From contig JAUCBJ010007367.1 in the NCBI GenBank assembly GCA_032718475.1, forward strand, positions 1-61,970: 61,970 nt of DNA. The letters are read 5' to 3'. The stretch is from Nemertoderma westbladi (lineage: Eukaryota > Xenacoelomorpha > Nemertodermatida > Nemertodermatidae). The notes under the pieces are model-generated. The model did no database searches. It was given only the letters and a program-made list of their open reading frames with translations, and had not been told where the DNA came from. The translations under genes and the position numbers were made by a program. Below, piece by piece: positions 14,301 through 26,300 of this stretch (positions are counted from its first letter, which is position 1; each line of letters starts with the position of its first letter).

Positions 14301-17300
14301 CAATTAGAAAATCCCCATCAATGCTCAGTTTTTATTATTTATAATAAATACAGCTTTTAGTCTCAGAAATTCCCTTCTTTCAATAAAACACCATACTCAT
14401 GACATTGAATGTAAGATATATTTTTACATTACCCAAACCAAACAAATGTCATAATATTTTCGGTATTCATAATATTCCATGTTTTCTCCATATAAGGTAT
14501 TCTTCAATTATAAGATACTTTTTGATAGAATTCAGCTTCAACTAATAATATACTACTACTAGGTCGAGCAAACTCGGACAGTGGAAATGAGTTCCTTCCA
14601 GGCTTCCCGATTCTCCATAGTTGTCGCAATTTCGTTTCTCCCAAGTTCAGTATCCCTTTCAAGTTGATCTATATATGTTATGGCCGGTCGTCCACGACTA
14701 CGCTTTCCATGAGTTGGTTGCATGAAAAGTAGATCTGGTATGACCTCGTCTTATTTCGCCAGCAGTGCCCACTGAATCTTAATCTGCGTTCACGGAGGGT
14801 GGTTGATACAGGTGGTATTGTACCATAAAGCTCGGCGTTTGTCATGTGTTGTCTCCAGCTGATGTTTAGGGCTGCCCTTAGTAGTCTTGTGTAGCAACCA
14901 TCAATTCGTTGTTCAAGTGATTTAGTCAGTGTCCAGGTCTCACCCCCATATAAAAATACACTTTCCACTGTGGCTCGAAAGAACTTAGTCTTCATGTGCC
15001 TGGAGAGATCTGATTTCCAGATGGTATCCATTTTTGATAGAGCTACCCAAGACTTTGCTTTCCTAACTTCTATGTCCTTTTTGCTACTCTCTATCCATGA
15101 TCCAAGGTACTGGAAGTCATCGACCTTCCTTAGTTGATTATTATCAATGGTTGTCAAGTTTCCATCAACATTAAAGGTCATGAATTCGGTCTTTGTAGCA
15201 TTTATATGCAATCCAACCTCCTTAGCAGCCCTCTCTACTTTATTTAGTAGAAGCTGTGCATCTGCTAGGGTATTAGAGAGCAGGGCGATGTCATCCGCAA
15301 AATCGGTGTCTGTGACTGTAGTTGCCGGATATCTACTACTTCTGCGTTCTTGAAGTGTGAATCCCAGATCTTCGCCCTTTGTGGCCGTCCTCATTGCGTA
15401 CTCCAGCACAATTACAAATAGTAATGGTGCTAATGTGTCACCTTGCAGTACGCCAGCCAGGATTGAGAAAAACTCAGTTTCACCATCTGGTGAGAGTACC
15501 TGCGCTTCTGTGTCACAATATAACAATCCAATGCCAGCAACAATTACTTCTGGTATTCCATAAGCTCTTAGGATTTCAAGCATTTTACCTCTATGGATGG
15601 AGTCGAATGCCTTCTTGAAGTCCACAAAAGTCATGACAGCGGGGAGATTCTTTGACTTAATTCCTTCAATCAGTCTCCGTAGTGCAAGTATCTGAGCTAT
15701 TGTTGATCTACTTGGTCGAAATCCGTTTTGACTCTTACGCAGTAGTTTCTCTATGTGAGGCCTAATCCTATATAGAATCATTTTATTGTATATTTTGGCA
15801 GCTACCACAAGCAGACAGATCCCACGATAGTTTGTTGGTATGCCAAGGTCTCCTTTCTTGGGGAGAGGCTTTAGTTGACCTTTAGTCCAAATTGGTGGTG
15901 GCTTTTCCCCTTTTAACATCCGGTTGCAAACATTCAATAATGGTCTGTTTAGCACTCCGGTTTTCCATACCTCCGCTGGGATTTCATCTAATCCACTCGC
16001 TTTATTATTGGACATGCTTTTAATGCTTCTTTGGAGTTCGGCAGGTGTGAAGTCCCCTGTTTCTATAGGTAGTGTCTTGTCATATATTTTCCTTGTAGGG
16101 TTGACCTCGATGTTTGGTGGCTGCCCAAGCAAGTTGCTGAAGTGATTTTTCCACTTCCCAACACGTTCTTCAGGACTATCGGCTTTGAGGCGCCCCTTTG
16201 CACAACTTTTCCGACCAGATACCTCATTTACAGTTTGCCAGGTAAGTCTTGATTGTTGCTGTATGTGAGCAGTTGTAATTGCTTCAGTTTTATCATGTAT
16301 GTACTTTTCCTGGCTGATGTTGTAGGCCAATTTAAGATCGTCCTTAGCTTTCTCAACCTTGTTAATGTTTTCGGTTGTTGGTTGTTCGGTTTTAACTTTG
16401 TAGGCTATCTTAAGATCTTCTCTCTTACAAGTAACCTCAGAGTTTTGCCATGGCACATATTGTTTTCGTTTGGGTTTCTGGGAGATATGCCTCTTAGCTG
16501 ATTCCTTGTGGGCTGTTATTATATTCTGGTATATTGAATTGGTTGATTGGTCTTCATCCATTGACTGAAGTGCTTCAAAGCGGTTTTGAACTTCTACTGT
16601 ATAAGCATCCTTTACAGCATTGTCAGTTCTGAGTTTTTCCCAGTCATATTTGATTTGCTTGCTTGTCCTGGGTTTGCTGGCTCTCAAACTGACTCTGATC
16701 TCTGCAGTCACAATTCTGTGGTCCGAACCAATTAGGTTGAACGACCTGTATGCCTCGCAGTTGATCATGCTGTTTCTCCACTTTTTGTTTATGAGGATGT
16801 AATCCAGTTGTGCTTTGGTTCCATTAGGGTATTGAAAGGTCCATAGCTTCCCCTTACTCTTTTCGAATGTGTTGTTTGTTGGTATCAATTCACATTCTTC
16901 CATTAGGTCTAAAAGTAAGTACCCATTTCTGTTAGAACTGGTGTTATAGGTGTAACCCTTGATGTCTTCTGGGCCAATTTGGGCATTCAGGTCACCAGCA
17001 ATGACTTTAACATTGTGTTTCGGAATGTCCTTTATAAGTCCAGTCAGTTCTTCATAAAACTTGACTGCTTGTTCTGGCTCTGAGGCATTGGTTGGACTGT
17101 AGCAACATATAACTGTTGCCTTGGGATTCCCATCAAATGTTGCGATCATAACCCTGGAATTTATAGATTCGATGTTGTTTAGGGTCTTAAGTGCAAATGG
17201 GCTTAGCAGAATTCCTACTCCACCAATTGATGCATTGGCCGAGTTTCTTACTGCTGAGCTTGTCACTAACGTCCATCCATTTCCAATGTCATTGTACTTC

Positions 17301-20300
17301 ATGGCAGTGTCTTCATGACAAATCCGATGTTCTTGGATGCAGATGATGTTGATGTTATATTCCATTGCCAGAGCGACCATGTCACCCTGTTTGGTATGTG
17401 CTTTCAGCGTGCGTGCGTTCATTGTAGCAATCTTTAGTGTCTTTTTACATTTCAACAGGTTGTTCAACAGGTCAACACTAATAATATAATAAAGTGCATT
17501 TATAATCTATCCGATTATGGTTCTAGAATCTTACTCTAGAATCTACAATATTACTGTTGTCTTGGGATTCCCATCAAATGTTGCAATGATGACCCTGGAA
17601 TTTATAAATTTGATGTTGTTTAGGGTATGAATGGGCTTAGTAGGATTCATACTCCACCAAATGATGCATTGGCCGAATTTCTTACTGCTGAGCTTGTTAC
17701 TAACGTCCATCCATTTCCAATGTCATTGTACTTCATGGCAGTGTCTTCATGACAAATCCGATGTTCTTGGATACATATGATGTCGATGTTATATTCCATT
17801 GCCAGAGCGACCATGTCGCCCTGTTTGCTATGTGCTTTCAGTGTGCGTGCTTTCATTTTAGCAATCTTTAGTGTCTTTTTACATTTCAACAGGTTGGTTC
17901 TTCTTTCTTCTCTGTCTTTTGTCCAAATAGCCGATTTTTCGATCCCAGCCTGGTTTGCCACTGAGGGAGGTGGTCCTTGTTGACCTGGGCGACGACCAAG
18001 CTGGTATTTCTCCTGGAGGGTTCTCTTACTCATATCTTTCAGTTGTGGGAGTAAACCGCTTGTGGTCGCAACTCCTACAAGTGTCTTCGCAGTAGGTTGG
18101 TTGATTACCTTCCGCCTATCCATGGCCTACAGCCCTGCTGCCGACTGCAGGGGTCATTTATTAGGAATGTGTATGTGGAGTGTCTATACGATAATATTTA
18201 TAGAATATATGAAATGAGAAACTCGAACTTTCTATAGTTAGGTTAGGCCCTTATAAAATGTTTAATCGTGCATTACATTTTATAATTACCCTTATAATCT
18301 GTTCTCTGTTTTATGAACCTTCATGGTTTGAAATAAATATAACTATAATATATGTATATAATATGGATATAGACCTATATAATATGGGCCTGTTGGTTGG
18401 GTCTGGAATAAACGAATAATAATAACCACATTCAGTGCTACATTAAGTAGTAATTTACTGTTATTCAATTTATTTCCTATTCAAGACAAACAAGAAGAGT
18501 TAAATGTGATCCAGAAATGTTCTTATTTCCTTTCGACTTCTTGAGGTGTCGGCTACTATTGAGAGCTGAATATGCTAATGATCGTAAGTCATACACTTCA
18601 ACTGGAGGTTGAATACACTAATGTGAAAACAATTTCAATGCTAAAAACTTAACCACAAAAATTATCACAATTGATTATTGAATAAAATAAGTATTTTCTT
18701 TCTGTGGTAAATTGTTGTTAATGCAGTCCTTTAGGGAAATAACTACATAAATATTTGCTGCTCAGTTTTGTATTTCATTGCTTCTTTATTTGCATTCACA
18801 TACTAATTTGGTTTTAAAAAAAAAAATTTAATTGGCTTTTATTTATTTGGTAATTTGGTTTACTAATTTGGTTTTAAAAAAAAACGAACTATATAGTGTA
18901 TATAATTATTATAACTTATTTAATAATGTATTCCCTCAGGTATTGATGGAACTAAGATAGCTGCATATTGGTCTCAATCAAATAACGTCACGATTTCATT
19001 AAAAAATAGTGGAAAAGTTGATCAATTCCAATATAGAACAAGAGATGTTGGAATACAGATTATGAGTAATAGGCCTACTCTTGGTAATAATGCACTTAGA
19101 GGTTTGTTGTGTTCTAGTATTTACTGTAACATACTGGACCAGTTGTCCGTCTTATATACACCATACCATGTAACAGGTGCATATTCAGTAGGTGCATCCT
19201 TAGAGGACTATGATATAATATAGGGGGATCTTCCATATATGAAATATTATACCTTTTTGTTGGGGCATAGCTTTTGCAAAGTCGGCAATGACGTCCAGGT
19301 GGGATCGAACTGGTGACCTCGGGGTTGGAAGTCGGACGCTCTAACCATTCAGCTAGTGGCTCAGATAGATATTAGATACTGTAGATATTTTTATTTTCCA
19401 TAAACAAAACGAGACAAATTGCATAAACAAAAAATAACGAAATGTTATCCTATTACTAAACAAAAAATATGTCTGGGGACCATAACCGCTGCCATAAAAT
19501 GAACAAACCAAGGAATATTTGAACCAGTTAGTAAATAACTCATAACTTGGAAAAAATATAAAATTTAACTTTTGGTAATGACGGCAATTTCTTGGCAGGT
19601 ATGGCAAAAATAATTTATTATCATTGTTTAGCAAAAAGTAGTTTATGGCAGGAGGACAGTATAATAGCTTAGCAAGTGGTTTAATATCCCTCTGTAGGGG
19701 GGGGGGGGGGGGGGGGGGGGGGAGAAATGGTAGAAAATATTTAATTGAAAGTATGAAACGTTAATAAATAATATTGATGACATTTAGCTGTCAGTGTCCT
19801 CAACAATTTAAATTACATCTCCAACACAATCAAAACGATGTTACTTAAACATAGGAGCCAGGTTCTAGATGTACTATGAATTGATAATTTAGATATTAGT
19901 TACAATTTGGAATTTGAAAAATTTATATTAATTTATGTATATAGAAAATACGTGACCCCGCGCCTGGGTAAAAGGTAAAAGGCTCAGGTAAAAGATAGAC
20001 CTGGAAATACTATCAGATACCTATTATTAATAAGGGATATTAAACCACTTGCTAAGCTATTATACTGTATGTCCGCAATTTACCTCCTCATGGCCTCCCA
20101 TCTGTCAATACCATCATATGCTGCCACTGTACACAACCCTACCATACTTGGCCGTCTTTAACCACCACTCGCTACAATGAAAGGGTAGTGTATCAATTAT
20201 TGTAGTTTTAATATTATGGGTTTGTTCAGAAGTGGAAAAAATGGGAGCGCGTCACCGGTTCAACCCCCGGTGACGCGCTCCCATTTTTTCCACTTCTGAA

Positions 20301-23300
20301 CAAACCCATAATATTACACCTTTAATTACAGTTGCAACAGCTCTTCTCCAATTTATTGAATTATTGTAGTGTATAATATATATAGTGTAAATAGTGTATA
20401 GTATAATATATAAGTGTATAATTAATTAATCATTGTGGCCGTGATTCAATGGTTAATATACACTACCCTTTCATTGTAGCGAGTGGTTAAAGACGGCCAA
20501 GTACGGTAGGGTTGAGTATAATGGCATCATATGATGGTATTGACAGATGGGAGGCCATAAGGAGGTAAATTGCGGACATACAAGGTATCATATAGTATTT
20601 CCAGGTCTATCTTTTACCTGAGCCACTAGCTGAATGGTTAGAGCGTCCGACTTCCCACCCGGAGGTCACCAGTTTGATCCACCTGGACATCATTGCCGAC
20701 TTTGCAAAAGCTGTGCCCAACAAAAAGTTATAATAATAGGAAACCACTCATTCACCCATAACACCAATAATAAATTAAATAGGAAATAGGTATATATATA
20801 TATATATATATAAGGTATAAGACTGATTATGAAGGTCCACAGCGCATTTCGTTGGGTAAAAAGTCGGGAGAGTGACAGTGTCTTAGACCTCAGGGATGAA
20901 ATCGATTCGAGAGGCAGAAAGGTTAAGGTTTTAGAGATCCTTTGAGCCAAGCATCCCCCTGCCTCCCCACCCCCTCTAGAGTCTCTTCTCCAGCCCGATG
21001 AGGATCTCCCAATTCGAGTTGATGTAGACATCATGGCCTCCCACATCGAGTCCACTGCTCGCAGACTCCATGGAGGTGGCTGGTCTGCCGGATCCGACTC
21101 AACCCGTTGGGGAGATTACCTCCTCCGGTACAGTGCCCACAGTGAACGCCTCCGAGACGCTGTAGCAGGTGTAGCGCGATCTCTTGCAAACACCATGATT
21201 CCATGGGAGTCAGTGCATGCCTTGATGCCATGTCGGCTTATCACCCTGGACTGGGTCTCTGGTTGATTGGCATTGGGGAGTGTCTGCGTCGGATTCTCGG
21301 CCGTTCAATGGCTGGGGCGACAGGGGATGATGTTACGCCATTTTGTGGCTCTGAACAGCTGCCCACCAGCACATCAGCAGGGGTAGACACGAGATGGCTG
21401 AAATATTCAAGGAATGGAGTGAGGATGGCTGGGGAGTTCTCCTCGTCGATGTCTCGTACACCTTTAATCATTTAAATCAGACAGCCGCACTATGGAATGC
21501 CCACCAGCTGTAGCCCAGGTGCTCCCTGTTTCTATTTAATTGTTACAGGGGGCACAGTATTCTTCTTACAGTGCATGGGACAGACGAGGTTCTCTTTAGC
21601 AAGGAAAGAACCACCCATGGTGACCCCCACACTATGTTGGAGTACTCTTCTGGGATCCTCCCTCACATCTCAGGAAACCACCCCACTTACAGAATTGGTT
21701 TGCTGATGATTCAGCAGTGGCCGTTAAACTTACCTAGATTATCGAGTTTTTCCTAGAGCTGCAGCGGAATGGTCCAACTATCCCGAGCTCAGAAAGAGTT
21801 ACCTTGTAGTTTGTGGAGGAGGCTGAACGATTTGATGGCCATAACATAAATATAGTATCTGGCAGGTTTAGATGGCCACAACATAAATATAGTATCAGGC
21901 CATCGATTCCTTAATGGATATATTGGGGGAGCGCCTTTGATTTAAATCATGGTTTAAATTGTAAAAAGGACAGCAGCCTCATCATCCAACCTCATGTAAC
22001 ACACCAAACACACCAGATCTCACGGTGTGTGCGTTCAGACCACGTAACATTGTATGTGAGCTGGTAGTCCGCGAGCAGCGAGTTTGTCCAGTAGGTCTTC
22101 AGTGCAACATTGGTAATCGGGGAGCACAGACCCAGGTGTTGATCGATATTCGGGTTGTAAACCTTGATGCCGGGTCACATATTCCCAATCTTTACACTAC
22201 TAGGAACACCTCTTGGCATTAACACCTATGATTGGTTTATGAACTATTATTTGATTGGATGTTGAAATCATGTAAGGAATGGAATGAGGGGTCGAACTAG
22301 TGTAAGGGTTTTATACACAGTTGGCAGGTAGAAAGTGTTACAAACACTGTAAGGAATGGATAAATTGGGTGAAATCATGTAATGGTTATCTGCCTATTAA
22401 ACGGTTCATTGTCAGGTGACAGTAAAACACATATACGAATAACAAGTAGTATTCATATATTTCGAGTGGAAATAATGTTGTAAGTAATCGTTTTACACGC
22501 CATTTTCTCCTTGATTTTTCTGATCGAATAGATTGTAATAATAAAGTAATTATATTGGTAGTATTTAATATTGAAATTCATTCATTTTAAATTTATATTT
22601 AAAAGCCTTTCACTATATCAATAATACAATATATGTAAACATAAATGCTCCAATGAAATGAACTCTTAATTTTTGAAATGTCCTTTAAGCATTTGTTCGA
22701 TATAAATTTATGTTTATCGACAGGTTTCTAGAGCGTTTTTTTTAGCCTGTCAAGTCTTATCAGTACCGCATGAGGTTGGCCAGCAACACAGCACGCATCC
22801 GTTTACTTCCTAATGTAAGAGCTACTCGTCCGCGCGCTAGTGCCTTTGGATGCACACGAATAGCAGACTGACTTCCTAAGCAACTACTACTAAAATCGGC
22901 CTGCTGCATTGGAATTGCACATTGAGATGGTATGCCAGCTTAACAAAAACATTTTGTCACCACCATGCAATCCACAATTGGCAAGCGTAAGGCAGCGTTC
23001 ATTAAGAATGCTATGCCAGCTTATCAACAAAGTTTCATCACCAAAACTCCATATCCCCCATGACTTTCGCGAGATTATCCACATCTTCAAGGCCAGGATC
23101 CTTTAGGAGGTGTCTCACGAAAGCCATAGGCTTTCCATCATGCTAATTTTCACCATGAGGTTGCCAAAAAACAATATTGTGCACAGGCTGGTCCTCACAG
23201 CAAAAACAATGTCCAGCAAAGGAATGTATCCCTAGACACTAGTAGCCAATGTTCCACTCGTTTTAGCTTACTCATGCAGCCCTGTATAAACCATAACCCA

Positions 23301-26300
23301 ATGTTCTACACTGCTGAAAGTAATATCACATGTCATCAGTCTAAGTGTACTCTTCTAACACTATTGGTATAATAACCCTTACATGATTTCACCCAATTTC
23401 TCCATTGCTTACAGCGTTTGGAACATTTAATACCTGCCAACTAAGTATAAAACCCTTTAACACTAGTTCTCCCATTCCTTACATGATTTCAACATCCAAT
23501 CAAATAATAGTTCATTAACCAATCACAGGCTACAATTCAAGATGTGTTCCTACTAGTGTAAGGATTGGGAATACGCCACCGGGTCATACGTGGGGTGCTC
23601 CCCTATGTCAGTCTTAGAGTCAGTTGAAGATGAGAAGAAGAATATCTACGAAAACGCTGTTTCAGCTTGGCGTGGCGATTTATCTCCATTTGTGGCTTCC
23701 TGTGACGGAGTTCTCACACCGCAAGCAAACTACCTCCTCCGCATGGTGGCAGACAGACTGCACCGGTCGTGGGGTCATCCCTTCAGTGTGACGAAGGGCT
23801 GGGTCTGATATGTCTGGGCTGAGTTCGCGTTAATTCGCGGGGCCTCCCACTACCTACGTGGCTCAAGGGTGAAGTGGAGAAGCGCCTGGGGTTCGAAGAC
23901 GGAGCAGGGTTACCGGGTGTATTGGTGCTGTATTATCTGCAAATATCGCAATTCAAACAATTTCAACTTTTTAAATTACCCACTTTTAGAAACAGTCAGC
24001 TGGTGGTGGGTATATTATGAAAATTATGTCGTTTTTTGTATATAGACCAAAGTTAATGGATTAATATTTATAAAACTGTACATTTCTAACTATAAATTTT
24101 CACCCGACCTGTTAATGTGACCTTTTATAATGTGTACATATATTTACTGAAGCATAGGTTATATAATATATGAATTAATTAACTGTATAATACGATAAAG
24201 CACAAAATATAAATCTGCATACCACCTTTAAGTTGTTCTCTGTGAAAATACACCAAAATGCTAATAAACTTTAAATGGCCAAAACGTTCTCTTAACTTCT
24301 TAGTTAAAATGCAATTCAAAATTATATGAGGCTCATCATGTATTGATTCACTATCGCAACTACAAACCCTACATTCGGGTGGTAACCTAATCCAACGTTC
24401 GGTCTCAATACATTGGTTGTGGGACATCAAGCGAAGCCTACTAAAATCTAATCGTAGATAATCTGGAATTTATATATCAGATGAAATATAAATTTCAATG
24501 GGTGTCAATCTAGGGTTAAAAATAGTTCTATAAGTTACAAATTTTGTAGCAGAGTCAGGTTTATCTAATACTCCATTACGTATTGAATGTAGAGGGTCAG
24601 AGTTATTATAATTTTTAGATTTCACAAGGAGATCATAACCGAGAGTCCAGAAGTCGAGGAAATCCTGCCAAGTACCTAACTGATCTAGACTTTGCTGATG
24701 ACTTAGGAGTACTCTCAGAATCACTAGAGGGAGCCCAACAGCTCCTCAGCTCATTAGAACATGCTGCTTCTAGTGTTGGTCTTTTTATTAACTCCAGAAA
24801 GACCACAATTTTGACAGTTAACTTTGAAAGTCCTCAGCAAGTCTCTGATCGGATGAGCATAAGCTCAAAAGATGGTATGCTTGAGCATGTGGATGACTTC
24901 TGTTACCTGGGATCATGGATCCGGAAGTCAGGTGATGATCTTCGAATACGTAAGGGAAAGGCATGGGCAGCCTTAAATAGGCTTTCCAGGATTTGGAAGT
25001 CAACGAGAATTAATCGGAAACTTAAGGTCCGATTATTTAGAGCAGCAGTAGTTCCAGTACTCCTCTATTGGAGTCCATGCTGGGCTCTAACTGCTGAGGA
25101 CACCAAATCTCTGGATGGCACATTCACAAGAATGCTACGCCGGGTTCATGGTGTCAAGTACAATGCACACATCTCCAACCAGACACTATATAACATTGGA
25201 GGTGTCTCATTGGTTCCCCCAAGCTTGACACTAGAACAAAATCGCCTCTGCTTTGCAGGACATTGCTTTCGCCGTGAGGACCAGCCAGTGCATAATCTTG
25301 TACTTTGGCAGCCTCATGGAGTGAATAATCATGGTGGACAGCCCATGACTTTCTTGAGACGCATCTTAAAGGACACTGGCCTTGAAGATGCGGATGATCT
25401 AGCAAATGTCATGGGTGATAGGGAGTTGTGGCGGTGCAATTTTGTCGATAAGCCGGCACAGCATTCTTAAAAATGCAGCTGCAATGCAGCATGCCGATCC
25501 TAGTAGTAGTAGTAGTATAACCGAGAGTATTGTAGTCCCTACATAACTTTAGGATTGACACATAAGGAACATCTGAATCATTAACTGCACTGTATTTAAT
25601 AACAAATTGTTTACGGGAGGAGTTGACATAATGAGTCAAGGGGGGCAATCCTAGTTACAAACAGCACAAGGCAATGGGAGTCTGCTTACATAAACCAAGC
25701 ATTGATCTATTCATACGGTGGTAATAAACTTTAATTGGTTTAAGATTGTTTGAGAGACATGATTCACAACCATGGTACACTACTGGTTGTCTTTCTCTCT
25801 TCTTGGGTTGGTTGGGGGGATGTGCGTGCACCCAGGTGCGTGCAATAAAATATTTATTATAGCCCCGAACAGTTCTGGATGATAAGTATTTAATGAAGGG
25901 TGCACCTCCCTTAGAAATTATTGTCTGTTAATCTTGAATTCCTCATGAAGTCTTTGTAAACCATCGCTCTCTTTTAATTTTTTTTTCATTTAGCTTCTTC
26001 TATCAATCAGCTTTACTTTCATATTGAAGTTATTAGTTTTAGTTTTGTTTATCTACGTCTGCCACCCAGAGGAACAGCAATCCAACAAAAACAGCACCCT
26101 CTTCTCATCCTGATTAATTTTAGCCCTTTGCCATTCATAAGCTGGAGTTCCCACTTTACTTCTTATGGTCTAGTTGCCTATGATTATTTAAATCTGTATT
26201 GGCTTTTGAGACGTGAAGTGAGAGAGGAGTGAAATAAATACATGTCATTTTTGCTGTCTAGTTTTTTGATTTGTTGGTTGACTGAAAAGGTAGGCCATCA

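Larger units (their letters stand above)
20940..23935 (+). pseudogene. Reverse-transcriptase-like retroelement relic, split by a TIR element (22178-23578)
   Basis: Coding remnants in shifting frames: WVSG / LWLIGIGECLRRILGRSM (21230-21310), a decayed RT core (21400-21760: GQTRFSLARKE, THGDPHTMLEY, i.e. a TQGDP-like motif), a C-terminal part (22020-22177: VLIDIRVVNLDAGS) and, beyond the inserted element, 23587-23935 (GCSPMSVLESVEDEKK, then SPFVASCDGVLTPQANYLLRMVADRL, then the LRGSRVKW-type end). I know this layout from RT relics common in marine invertebrate genomes; I cannot name the superfamily confidently. Many stops and frameshifts; non-functional. Confidence 0.65.

Noticed and set aside
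15147-17318. Plus-strand open frames across the LINE A region
   Set aside because: Antisense shadows of the continuous 929-codon endonuclease-RT frame.
19301-19364. Possible tRNA gene
   Set aside because: A- and B-box-like sequences are present but no cloverleaf closes, and the same sequence continues into a repeated body; it is a SINE.
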